Positions 18,487 through 26,218 of a stretch of 64,000 nucleotides of DNA are shown here, piece after piece. A program made the translations under genes and the position numbers. How positions within the stretch are numbered: position 1 is the stretch's first letter; every line of letters begins with the position of its first letter. The DNA is taken from assembly GCF_002514735.1 (NCBI RefSeq), contig NZ_NBWU01000005.1, positions 62,001 to 126,000 of the forward strand, given 5' to 3'. Source of the DNA: Sediminicola luteus (GTDB lineage: Bacteria > Bacteroidota > Bacteroidia > Flavobacteriales > Flavobacteriaceae). The notes beneath the pieces were generated by a model that was given only the letters and a program-made list of their open reading frames with translations, was not told where the DNA came from and made no database searches.

Positions 18487-19707
18487 ATGTGGATACGCTT
18501 ACTGATTTTGTTCGCCCTTTTGGCATTTTTGACCTTTTACGTTTTTCAAGGGTTTAAAAACCTGGGTAAAGGCTTATGGTTGGGTTATATTTATGTGGCC
18601 CTCTCGGTCCTGGTTTTCGCTTGGGTCATCTACCTTTTTAATGTTGATGGGACCAGCGATTTGGCCAAGTCATACTCCTTAGGGCTTACCCTGACCCTTT
18701 TGGTCTTCGGATTAGTCGCCTTGCCCTTTTTGTTTTTAGAGGATATAGGCCGTGTCGGTGTGGGGCTGTATCAAAAATTTTGGAGCGAATCCAAAAGTTT
18801 CCAATTGCCCGGAAGACGGAAGTTCATAAGCCAATTGGCCCTTGGTTTGGCGGCGATTCCCTTTGGGGCCATGTTGTACGGCATGGTACGGGGCAAGTAT
18901 AATTTCAAGGTACTTAAATACGATTTGGCCTTTGATGATTTGCCCGATGCCTTCGATGGCTACCAGATTACCCAGATTTCAGATATACACAGTGGCAGTT
19001 TCGACAATAGGGAAAAGATAGCCTATGCCATTGATCTGATCAACCAACAAAAATCGGATGTGCTTTTCTTTACTGGCGATATGGTAAACAACAAGGCCGA
19101 CGAAATGGAACCCTGGAAAGACCTTTTCGCCAAACTCGATGCCCCGGATGGTAAGTTCTCCGTTTTGGGTAACCACGATTATGGCGATTATGTACGATGG
19201 GAAAGCAAGGAGGAAAAAGCGGCCAATTTAGATCGTTTAAAGCAGTTGCAACAAGAAATGGGCTTTAACCTATTGCTTAACGAAAGCACCTATCTTGAAA
19301 AGAACGGACAACGTTTGGCCTTGGTCGGGGTAGAGAATTGGGGCCGTGGCGGTTTTAAAAAAGCCGGCGATCTTACCAAAGCAGCCGAGCAGGTAGGTGA
19401 AGAAGACTTTAAGATATTGTTAAGTCATGATCCATCGCATTGGGAAGATGTGGTGATTTCCGACCCATACCATTATCATTTAACATTAAGCGGACATACC
19501 CATGGCATGCAGTTTGGTATCGAGATTCCGGGATGGGTAAAATGGAGTCCGATCAAGTGGCGCTATAAGTATTGGGCCGGAATCTATAAGGAAGCCGGGC
19601 AATTCATTAATGTAAATCGTGGTTTTGGTTATTTAGGTTACCCAGGTAGGGTAGGTATGTGGCCCGAGGTTTCCGTGATTACCTTGAAAAAGAAAGCAAA
19701 TGTTTAA
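18487..19707 (+). CDS. Membrane metallophosphoesterase (YkuE-like)
   Basis: 406 residues. Three or four hydrophobic segments (about 4-22, 32-52, 68-86, 117-140) precede a calcineurin-type phosphoesterase domain with all metal motifs: QISDIHSG (D166, H168), FFTGDMVNN, SVLGNHDYGD, LLSHDPSHW and LSGHTHGMQFG. The substrate is unknown; relatives act on phospholipid or nucleotide phosphoesters. The motif GRRKFISQLALGLAA just before the last hydrophobic segment resembles a twin-arginine signal placed inside the protein, hinting that the catalytic domain faces the periplasm. No evident operon partner. Confidence 0.9.
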   Translation: MWIRLLILFALLAFLTFYVFQGFKNLGKGLWLGYIYVALSVLVFAWVIYLFNVDGTSDLAKSYSLGLTLTLLVFGLVALPFLFLEDIGRVGVGLYQKFWSESKSFQLPGRRKFISQLALGLAAIPFGAMLYGMVRGKYNFKVLKYDLAFDDLPDAFDGYQITQISDIHSGSFDNREKIAYAIDLINQQKSDVLFFTGDMVNNKADEMEPWKDLFAKLDAPDGKFSVLGNHDYGDYVRWESKEEKAANLDRLKQLQQEMGFNLLLNESTYLEKNGQRLALVGVENWGRGGFKKAGDLTKAAEQVGEEDFKILLSHDPSHWEDVVISDPYHYHLTLSGHTHGMQFGIEIPGWVKWSPIKWRYKYWAGIYKEAGQFINVNRGFGYLGYPGRVGMWPEVSVITLKKKANV

Positions 19708-19746
19708 CAAGATATCGATGGAAACTGCATTAAATAAGGGACTTCC

Positions 19747-19775
19747 TTGTTTTTTTGCTTTTTTTCTTACATTTG
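19747..19775 (+). promoter_or_regulatory. Promoter of the thioredoxin-fold gene
   Basis: TTG at 19747-19749, 18-base spacer and TACATTTG at 19768-19775, matching the Bacteroidota consensus. It lies 22 bases upstream of the chosen ATG. Confidence 0.65.
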
Positions 19776-19797
19776 AGTAATATTCGAATTGGTGCTT

Positions 19798-20097
19798 ATG
19801 TCAAAGTTTGGAGAACTAATTGATGCGAATGTTCCGGTGCTATTGGATTTTTATGCAGATTGGAATGAGCAATCCATTGCCATGCACCCTGTCTTAAGGG
19901 ATGTGGCCGCCGCCTTGGGCGATAAAGGCAAGGTTATTAAAATAGATGTGGACAAAAACAAAGAATTGTCCCAAGCATTGCGAATCAAAGGCCTACCAAC
20001 GCTGATGATCTACAAAAAAGGGGAAATGGTCTGGCGCCAAAGCGGCGAACAAGATGCCAATACCCTCATTAGTCTCTTGCGGGACTATCTCGTATAA
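19798..20097 (+). CDS. Thioredoxin-fold protein lacking cysteines
   Basis: 99 residues, thioredoxin length. The fold is clear (VPVLLDFYADW, KVIKIDVDKNKELSQALRIKGLPTLMIYKKGE with the cis-proline), but the active-site CGPC is replaced: W22-N-E-Q-S26, and the protein has no cysteine at all. It therefore cannot do thiol-disulfide exchange and more likely acts as a binding or chaperone-like protein. The frame is open upstream through TTG/GTG codons, but the ATG at 19798 fits the promoter. Monocistronic, with its own promoter and terminator. Confidence 0.9.
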   Translation: MSKFGELIDANVPVLLDFYADWNEQSIAMHPVLRDVAAALGDKGKVIKIDVDKNKELSQALRIKGLPTLMIYKKGEMVWRQSGEQDANTLISLLRDYLV

Positions 20098-20101
20098 AAA
20101 T

Positions 20102-20129
20102 ATCGGAGCCTTAGTGCTCCGTTTTTTTT
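20102..20129 (+). terminator. Terminator of the thioredoxin-fold gene
   Basis: CGGAGC-N6-GCTCCG stem (20104-20121) followed by eight T residues, four bases after the stop codon region. A textbook intrinsic terminator. Confidence 0.9.
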
Positions 20130-20419
20130 TGATGCCTCAATAGTGCCATCTGGGACCTGATGGATTCAGACGAAAAGAGCAAAAAAGGAATTTCGAAAAA
20201 TAGGTCATTTACTTTTTTACCGTTCGTAAACCAATCTGAATTCGATAATCATATCTATGCTTTAATCAGATGTTCTACGAAAAACGTTGAATATCAAATA
20301 GTCTATGTTCGAGGATTGAAGTAAATTAGTTTTAGGATTTCAGTGGTAATCCGATACGGGGGTTTCATGAGTGATACTATCAAATGTAATAAAATATCAA
20401 AGGGTTTACTTGAAAACAA

Positions 20420-20450
20420 AAAACGGGACCCCGTGAAGGAATCCCGTTTT
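20420..20450. terminator. Bidirectional terminator hairpin
   Basis: AAAACGGGA / TCCCGTTTT, a perfect 9-bp stem with a 13-nt loop and A/T tracts on both sides. It could stop readthrough of the minus-strand glycosyltransferase transcript, and it abuts the inverted-repeat element. Confidence 0.65.
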
Positions 20451-20451
20451 A

Positions 20452-20614
20452 AGAGGCTGTTTTGAAATGTGTGGTTGGAATTTTTATAAACAATTTTTGA
20501 TGCCAAATGAGGCAAAATATTCAAGCATAGCAGTAGTTACGGTTTAATATTTTGGCGAAATAGGGCGCAAAAAGAGTCATAAAAAAACAAGTGACATATT
20601 TCAAAACAGCCTCT
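20452..20614. mobile_element. MITE-like inverted-repeat element (163 bp)
   Basis: Perfect 17-bp terminal inverted repeats AGAGGCTGTTTTGAAAT (20452-20468) and its complement (20598-20614), partially extended by three more bases, enclose 129 bp of AT-rich noncoding DNA. Ends of the form GAGGCTGTTTTGAAA are reminiscent of DDE-transposase insertion sequences, so this is probably a non-autonomous remnant. No transposase gene is present. A flanking target duplication was not evident. Confidence 0.55.
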
Positions 20615-20636
20615 AAGTGTTTTTGTTGCGCTTTGT

Positions 20637-23600
20637 TTATTGCGCGCTATCCGTTCTAAGACTGTCTTGTGCCCTGTTTTGCTCCGGGTTCCCGGAATCC
20701 ATTTGTACGGTATCTACCATGTCTGGGTCCAGTTCACGGTTTAAACTGCGTTCTAAGGCATTGCCTTCATAAAAATGACGGAACTTGTCTATATATTCGT
20801 TGAACTGTAAGGTCTCTTTTTCAATGAGCGTTTCGTCTCGGTTCTCGATCAAAATATCGAGGTTGCGACGGTAACCCTCCATATTGGCGATAATGTCCTC
20901 GATCTTTTCATATTGCTCGTCTAGGGTAAGGCTGGCAAAATAATCGAGGTATTCTTGATATACACCTTTAAGCTGACCGAACAAAGCCTGGGCCTTCTCC
21001 GTTTCACCAACTTTGTAATAGCCGTCTACAAATGGTTCTACGAAAGAATAGTATCCGAAACGATCTACCGGCATGTTCTGCATGGCGGTTTCAATCACAT
21101 CCTTGGCCTTGTCTATCTTACCTTCTGCAATCAAAGTCTCAGTAAGTCGGGCCATATTGCCACGGAACGACAGGCTTTGGGTACGGGTCTGGGTGTCAAG
21201 ATATACATTAGGGTCGCTAGAGTTGCCCCATTCCCAGTTTTTCACGATATCGTACATCAGGTCTCCATCGATACGGCCCATTTCGTAGGCATTTTTACGA
21301 GGGGTCTTGATCGGTACCAGTTTGTAGCAAAGTCCATCCAACTGTAAGTAGTCTTTTAACCATATATATTCGCCGCTATCAAAACTTCCTCCGGAGAAAT
21401 AAATAGGTCTGTCCCAATTGTTGTTGGCTAATAAATCCAACATCAAGATCCGGTTTTTAGGTAGTGCGCTTTGGGGTAGGTCAATATCAATATAGTCTAC
21501 GATCAATGCCGAGTCTTTGGCTTTTACCAGACCACTGGCCAAAACCTTATCCTTGTCTACCGGTACACGGATTTTGTTGGTGGGGTAGTATACCAGTTCC
21601 AAAGTACTTTCGGGATAGGCCCTAAGATCGGCACCCTGTTTTTCTAGAATGTACTTGAACTTGGTTTGGGGTTTGTCGCTGCCTACCCAATCCATAAAAT
21701 CGTTAATGTCCCAGCGGTTCTCGGTTACTTGTTGGTAGTATATGGCATCACGGGTGCCGTAACGGTATTTATCGTGGGTCAGTTGCGAAGGAATAGGTTC
21801 GCTGCTGTAGGCCTTTTTCTTCATTTGGTCTATATACCAATCGGTGGCGAAAAGGCTGGTGTTTACCACGCGTACATCGGCACGGAAGCCTTCTATTTCC
21901 TGTAGGTACCAAAGCGGAAAGGTGTCGTTGTCCCCAATGGTAAACAAAATGGCCCCCACATCTTTTTCACAGCTGTCGAGATAGGCCTTAGCGGTAGAGT
22001 TGGCGGTATAACGCCCCGATCTGTCGTGGTCGTCCCAGTTCTGGTAGGCCATAAGTCCGGGTACGGCCAACAGACAGGCCATGGTAATAACCGGTGCGGC
22101 CAGCTTGGGCGAAAGGAACTTTTTGAACCCATCGTACAGTCCATAGGCCCCGATACCGATCCATAGCGCGAACACATAGAACGAACCCACCAACGAATAG
22201 TCCCTTTCCCTAGGTTGGAAGATATAGGGGTTGGTATAGAACTGTATCGCTAGACCGGTGAACAAAAAGAACACCAAGAGCACCCAGAATTGTTTGGGGT
22301 CTTTTTTGATCTGGAAGAGTATGCCTATGATACCCAATAGTAAAGGCAGAAAGAAATAGGTATTCCGGCCTTTGTTGTTGGCAATGTCCGAGGGTAGGTT
22401 ATCCTGACTGCCCAAACGGATCTCGTCAAAAGCGTTGATACCGCTGAGCCAGTTACCATGCTCGTCGTAACGGCCCTGTACATCGTCTTGTTTCCCGGTA
22501 AAGTTCCACATAAAATAGCGCCAGTACATAAAGCCGAACTGAAAACGGATCAGGTAATCGATATTGTCCATTAGGCTCGGGGGCTTCACCTCCACGAAAT
22601 CTTGGAACTCCCGAAGGAAACGGATGTACTCCGAAACCTCCACATCGCCATTGGACAGCCCGGCCTTGAGCTGGGCCACGGCCTGCCGCAATTCCTCATT
22701 GCTCAGGTACTCGGTCTTAATCTTAAAGTCGATTGGACCGAAATAACGCATATAGTTCTCGGCATGCTGTTCGCTCCACATACGGGGCATAAGGCCCACA
22801 TGTTTTTCGTTGGGCCCGGGTATGGCACCCTCGTAGCGGTTCACGATCTCGTATTTGCCGGTCTTGTGGTTCTTTTCGTATTTGGGCTTGTCGTCCCTGT
22901 CATCCCCCGAAGGGGCGAACATATCGGAATAATAGGCCCCATAGACGGGCGAATCTACCCCGGGGTACTGTTCCCGGTTATAATAGGCCAAGAGCGAACG
23001 GGCGTCCGATGGGTCGTTCTCGTTGATCACCACCTTGGCATTGGCCCTGATGGGCAGCATAAGCCAAGACGAAAAGCCCAAGAACAGGAACAGGGCCGAG
23101 AGCACTAGGGTATTGGCCGTACGATAGCCATTCTGGCGGGTATAGCGCAGCCCAAAATAAAAGGCCGCCGCAAAGCCCAGCCCCACGATGAGGGTGCCCG
23201 AGTTAAAGGGTAGCCCCACACTGTTTACGAAGAACACCTCGCCCCAACCAAAGATCTTGAGTACATAGGTGAGCGAGAACTTATAGACCAACATCAATAC
23301 GGCCACCACGGCCACATTGGCTAAAATGAAGTTGACCGGGGTCACCTTTTTGTAGTTCTTAAAGTAGTAGAGCAGTCCAATGGAGGGTATGGCCAAAAAG
23401 CCCATGAACTGTATCCCGAAGGTAAGCCCGATCACGAAACAGATCAACACCAACCAACGGTTGCCCCTAGGGCTGTGCATATCGTCAACCCAACGTAGGC
23501 CCAGGTACAATTGCAGGGCCATGATCAAACTGGCCATGGCATAGACCTCGGTCTCCACGGCATTGAACCAAAAACTATCGGAATAGGTAAAGGCCAGGGC

Positions 23601-23984
23601 CCCTACCATGGCGGCACCCAATACGGCCCAGGACTTCGATGGGCCCATTTCCTTGCCCTTGCCCACCAAATGGCGCAACAGGTTGGTCAGGGTCCAGAAC
23701 ATGAACAGTATAGTAAAGGCAGAGGATACGCCCGATACGTAGTTGATCATACGGGCCACCTGGTCGGCCTCGAGGGCGAACATGGCGAAAAAGGCCCCGA
23801 TCATTTGCAAGAGCGGTGCCCCCGGGGGGTGGCCCACCTGTAATTTGGCCGAAGTGGCTATGTATTCACCGGCATCCCAAAAGCTGCCCGTGGGCTCTAC
23901 GGTGATAAAGTAAGTGATCAGGGAAATCAAAAAAGCGGACCAGCCTAAATAAACGTTCCACTTTTCGAAGGTTTTCGAGAACAT
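20637..23984 (-). CDS. GT117/DUF2723 membrane glycosyltransferase-like protein
   Basis: 1115 residues, the typical long Bacteroidota form. The N-terminal half carries about ten or more membrane helices with the family motif at 33-60 (EPTGSFWDAGEYIATSAK and GHPPGAPLLQMIGAFFAMF); a further membrane cluster lies around 545-660; a large extracytoplasmic soluble part follows, ending in helical repeats (TEKAQALFGQLKGVYQEY). DUF2723 proteins (eukaryotic relative TMEM260) are membrane O-glycosyltransferases using lipid-linked sugar, so protein O-glycosylation is a reasonable inference. Monocistronic, divergent from tRNA-Gln. Confidence 0.9.
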   Translation of the reverse strand: MFSKTFEKWNVYLGWSAFLISLITYFITVEPTGSFWDAGEYIATSAKLQVGHPPGAPLLQMIGAFFAMFALEADQVARMINYVSGVSSAFTILFMFWTLTNLLRHLVGKGKEMGPSKSWAVLGAAMVGALAFTYSDSFWFNAVETEVYAMASLIMALQLYLGLRWVDDMHSPRGNRWLVLICFVIGLTFGIQFMGFLAIPSIGLLYYFKNYKKVTPVNFILANVAVVAVLMLVYKFSLTYVLKIFGWGEVFFVNSVGLPFNSGTLIVGLGFAAAFYFGLRYTRQNGYRTANTLVLSALFLFLGFSSWLMLPIRANAKVVINENDPSDARSLLAYYNREQYPGVDSPVYGAYYSDMFAPSGDDRDDKPKYEKNHKTGKYEIVNRYEGAIPGPNEKHVGLMPRMWSEQHAENYMRYFGPIDFKIKTEYLSNEELRQAVAQLKAGLSNGDVEVSEYIRFLREFQDFVEVKPPSLMDNIDYLIRFQFGFMYWRYFMWNFTGKQDDVQGRYDEHGNWLSGINAFDEIRLGSQDNLPSDIANNKGRNTYFFLPLLLGIIGILFQIKKDPKQFWVLLVFFLFTGLAIQFYTNPYIFQPRERDYSLVGSFYVFALWIGIGAYGLYDGFKKFLSPKLAAPVITMACLLAVPGLMAYQNWDDHDRSGRYTANSTAKAYLDSCEKDVGAILFTIGDNDTFPLWYLQEIEGFRADVRVVNTSLFATDWYIDQMKKKAYSSEPIPSQLTHDKYRYGTRDAIYYQQVTENRWDINDFMDWVGSDKPQTKFKYILEKQGADLRAYPESTLELVYYPTNKIRVPVDKDKVLASGLVKAKDSALIVDYIDIDLPQSALPKNRILMLDLLANNNWDRPIYFSGGSFDSGEYIWLKDYLQLDGLCYKLVPIKTPRKNAYEMGRIDGDLMYDIVKNWEWGNSSDPNVYLDTQTRTQSLSFRGNMARLTETLIAEGKIDKAKDVIETAMQNMPVDRFGYYSFVEPFVDGYYKVGETEKAQALFGQLKGVYQEYLDYFASLTLDEQYEKIEDIIANMEGYRRNLDILIENRDETLIEKETLQFNEYIDKFRHFYEGNALERSLNRELDPDMVDTVQMDSGNPEQNRAQDSLRTDSAQ

Positions 23985-24102
23985 GCAGTATAAATTTAGC
24001 AGTTGGGGCGAATTTAGTAATTATACCGGATTCGTGGGATATTATTTCCCAAAGCTTTAACAGCTATTTTGAACTGAATTTCCGTTTTCGTGTAAAAAAT
24101 GT

Positions 24103-24132
24103 TTGCATGCTCAAAAGTTTCTTTTAAATTTG
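24103..24132 (+). promoter_or_regulatory. Promoter of tRNA-Gln
   Basis: TTG at 24103-24105, 19-base spacer, TAAATTTG at 24125-24132, ending 18 bases before the tRNA. Close match to the TTG / TAnnTTTG form. Confidence 0.7.
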
Positions 24133-24150
24133 CACGCTCAAAACAGGAAT

Positions 24151-24222
24151 TGGCCTATGGTGTAATTGGCAACACAGCTGATTTTGGTTCAGTCGTTCTA
24201 GGTTCGAGTCCTAGTAGGCCAA
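24151..24222 (+). tRNA. tRNA-Gln (anticodon TTG)
   Basis: A full cloverleaf can be drawn: acceptor stem TGGCCTA / TAGGCCA, D-arm with GTGTAATTGGCAACAC, anticodon stem GCTGA / TCAGT around loop TTTTGGT (anticodon TTG, reading CAA), and T-arm CTAGGTTCGAGTCCTAG. The CCA end is not encoded, as is common in this phylum. It has its own promoter and terminator. Confidence 0.95.
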
Positions 24223-24226
24223 CTTA

Positions 24227-24263
24227 AAAACACTCTCGAAGAAATTCTTGGGTGTTTTTTTTT
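24227..24263 (+). terminator. Terminator of tRNA-Gln
   Basis: AAAACACTC / GGGTGTTTT stem with an inner AAGAA/TTCTT pairing, followed by a run of nine or more T residues. Confidence 0.75.
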
Positions 24264-24281
24264 AGAAAACGAAAAAATACT

Positions 24282-24316
24282 GTTTTGAAGATTTCGTTTT
24301 CTTGGTCCTTCAAAAC
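24282..24316. repeat. Hairpin between tRNA-Gln and rimP
   Basis: GTTTTGAAG / CTTCAAAAC, a perfect 9-bp inverted repeat with a 17-nt loop. Its role is unknown; part of the arm (TGTTTTGAA) resembles the ends of the 163-bp element at 20452-20614. Confidence 0.4.
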
Positions 24317-24345
24317 GGTTTTACCGTTGACCAAAAAATATTGTA

Positions 24346-24377
24346 TTGCAGCTATTTACTTAATTAATGTATATTTG
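24346..24377 (+). promoter_or_regulatory. Promoter of rimP-nusA-infB
   Basis: TTG (24346-24348), 21-base spacer, TATATTTG (24370-24377). The transcript should begin near 24382, giving a leader of about 70 nt that contains the terminator-like hairpin at 24404-24428. Confidence 0.7.
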
Positions 24378-24403
24378 CAGTGCAGAAAGGGTTAAAGTTA
24401 ATT

Positions 24404-24428
24404 GAGGGGACTACGGGTCCCCTCTTTT
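24404..24428 (+). promoter_or_regulatory. Terminator-like hairpin in the rimP-nusA-infB leader (putative attenuator)
   Basis: GAGGGGAC-tacgg-GTCCCCTC followed by TTTTATTGTAA: a perfect 8-bp GC-rich stem plus U-tract between the operon promoter and the rimP start. It has the form of an intrinsic terminator inside the 5' leader, so some transcripts should stop before the operon, whose second gene encodes the termination factor NusA. Confidence 0.6.
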
Positions 24429-24450
24429 ATTGTAATTTAGACAAGAACTT

Positions 24451-24912
24451 ATGTTCAAGGATGTAGTCGAGGAATTGTTGGAAGAAGCATTGGCGAAAAA
24501 ACCGTCATTGTTCCTTATTGAGTTCTATGTGTCGGACAGTAATGCCATTCGTGTAGTGCTAGACGGCGATAACGGCGTAAATCTTAAAGATTGCATGGAT
24601 GTTAGCCGTGCCATTGAACATAACCTGGATCGCGAAGAGCAAGACTTTGCTTTAGAGGTGACCTCTGCCGGGGCTACCTCACCATTGGTTAACCCAAGAC
24701 AATATGTAAAAAACCTTGGCCGTGTACTAGAAGTAAAAACGGCCGATGGGAAGTTTGAAGGGCAGTTGGCCCATGTAGATGGAACGTTGATACGATTGGA
24801 GTGGAAAGCAAGGGAGCCGAAACCCGTAGGTAAGGGCAAGCATACCGTGCTAAAACAAAAAGAAATCGAAATGGCCGATATCGAAGAGGCCAAGGTGGTA
24901 ATAAAATTTTAA
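24451..24912 (+). CDS. rimP: Ribosome maturation factor RimP
   Basis: 153 residues, normal length. RimP helps assemble the 30S subunit. Family features are the N-terminal alpha/beta domain (LFLIEFYVSDSNAIRVVLDGDNGVNLKDCMDVSRAIEHNLD, DFALEVTSAG) and the C-terminal SH3-like barrel (RVLEVKTADGKFEGQLAHVDGTLIRLEWK). First gene of the conserved rimP-nusA-infB operon; 21 bp before nusA. Confidence 0.96.
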   Translation: MFKDVVEELLEEALAKKPSLFLIEFYVSDSNAIRVVLDGDNGVNLKDCMDVSRAIEHNLDREEQDFALEVTSAGATSPLVNPRQYVKNLGRVLEVKTADGKFEGQLAHVDGTLIRLEWKAREPKPVGKGKHTVLKQKEIEMADIEEAKVVIKF

Positions 24913-24933
24913 AAGCATTTTAATAGCAGGAAC

Positions 24934-26166
24934 ATGGAAAACATTGCGCTGATCGAGTCATTCTCGGAATTTAAAGACGATAAATTCATAGACAGGGTTA
25001 CCCTCATGGCCATTTTGGAAGAGGTGTTCCGTAATGCGCTTAAGAAAAAGTTCGGTTCTGACGATAACTTCGATATCATTATTAACCCTGATAAAGGGGA
25101 TTTGGAAATTTGGAGGAACCGTGTTGTTGTTGAAGATGGGGAAGTAGAAGAGCCCAATGAAGAGATTTCTTTGACTGAGGCCCGTAAGATCGAACCCGAT
25201 TTTGAAGTGGGTGAAGATGTGTCTGAAGAAGTTAAACTTATGGATTTGGGCCGTAGGGCGATTTTGGCCTTACGTCAAAACCTGATTTCTAGGATCCATG
25301 AGCACGACAATACCAATCTATACAAGCAATTTAAAGACCTTGAAGGTGAGATTTACACTGCAGAGGTGCATCATATACGTCATAGGGCTATTATTTTGTT
25401 AGACGATGAGGGCAATGAGATCATTTTGCCCAAAGATCGTCAGATTCCATCGGACTTCTTCCGTAAAGGAGATAATGTTAGGGGGATTATTGATAGTGTA
25501 GAACTTAAGGGTAACAAGCCGGCCATTATTATGTCGCGTACCTCGCCTAAATTCTTGGAACAATTGTTCTTCCAAGAAATACCTGAGGTATTCGATGGTC
25601 TTATTACGATTAAGAAAGCGGTTCGTATTCCTGGTGAAAAAGCCAAGGTAGCCGTAGACTCTTACGATGATCGAATTGACCCCGTAGGTGCCTGTGTGGG
25701 TATGAAAGGATCGCGTATCCATGGTATTGTACGTGAGTTGGGTAACGAAAATATCGATGTTATCAACTGGACAAACAATCCGCAGTTGTTGGTTACCCGT
25801 GCGTTAAGTCCGGCCCGTGTTACCTCGGTAAAATTGGACGACGAGAAAATGACCGCCGAAGTATTCTTGAGACCAGAAGAGGTTTCCAAGGCTATCGGTA
25901 GAGGTGGGCATAACATTAAATTAGCCGGTCAATTAACTGGTTATGAGATAGATGTATATCGAGAAGGTGTAGAGGAAGATGTAGAGCTTTCTGAGTTCTC
26001 CGATGAGATCGATGCTTGGATAATCGAAGAGTTCAAGAAAATCGGTCTAGATACCGCCCGTAGCGTCTTGGAACATGACGTTAACGATTTGGTAAAACGT
26101 ACGGATCTAGAGGAAGAGACCGTACTTGAAGTAGTTCGCATTCTTAAAGAAGAATTTGAAGATTAA
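24934..26166 (+). CDS. nusA: Transcription termination/antitermination protein NusA
   Basis: 410 residues, the short form without the acidic C-terminal repeats of E. coli. The N-terminal RNA-polymerase-binding domain (1 to about 130), S1 domain (about 135-200) and tandem KH domains (RIPGEKAKVAVDSYDDRIDPVGACVGMKGSRI; VFLRPEEVSKAIGRGGHNIKLAGQLTGYEIDVY) are in order. NusA modulates pausing, termination and antitermination. Middle gene of the operon; the hairpin in the leader may allow feedback by NusA itself. Confidence 0.97.
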   Translation: MENIALIESFSEFKDDKFIDRVTLMAILEEVFRNALKKKFGSDDNFDIIINPDKGDLEIWRNRVVVEDGEVEEPNEEISLTEARKIEPDFEVGEDVSEEVKLMDLGRRAILALRQNLISRIHEHDNTNLYKQFKDLEGEIYTAEVHHIRHRAIILLDDEGNEIILPKDRQIPSDFFRKGDNVRGIIDSVELKGNKPAIIMSRTSPKFLEQLFFQEIPEVFDGLITIKKAVRIPGEKAKVAVDSYDDRIDPVGACVGMKGSRIHGIVRELGNENIDVINWTNNPQLLVTRALSPARVTSVKLDDEKMTAEVFLRPEEVSKAIGRGGHNIKLAGQLTGYEIDVYREGVEEDVELSEFSDEIDAWIIEEFKKIGLDTARSVLEHDVNDLVKRTDLEEETVLEVVRILKEEFED

Positions 26167-26218
26167 GCTATATATTAGCGCAGAATTTTAGCAGAGGAAT
26201 ACAGGAATAATAGTTTTT

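Larger units (their letters stand above)
20130..20636. other. Intergenic region containing a MITE-like element
   Basis: About 500 bases between convergent genes. No credible gene; a 73-codon minus-strand frame overlaps the inverted-repeat element and has no protein character. Contents recognised are a terminator hairpin (20420-20450) and the 163-bp inverted-repeat element (20452-20614). Confidence 0.6.
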
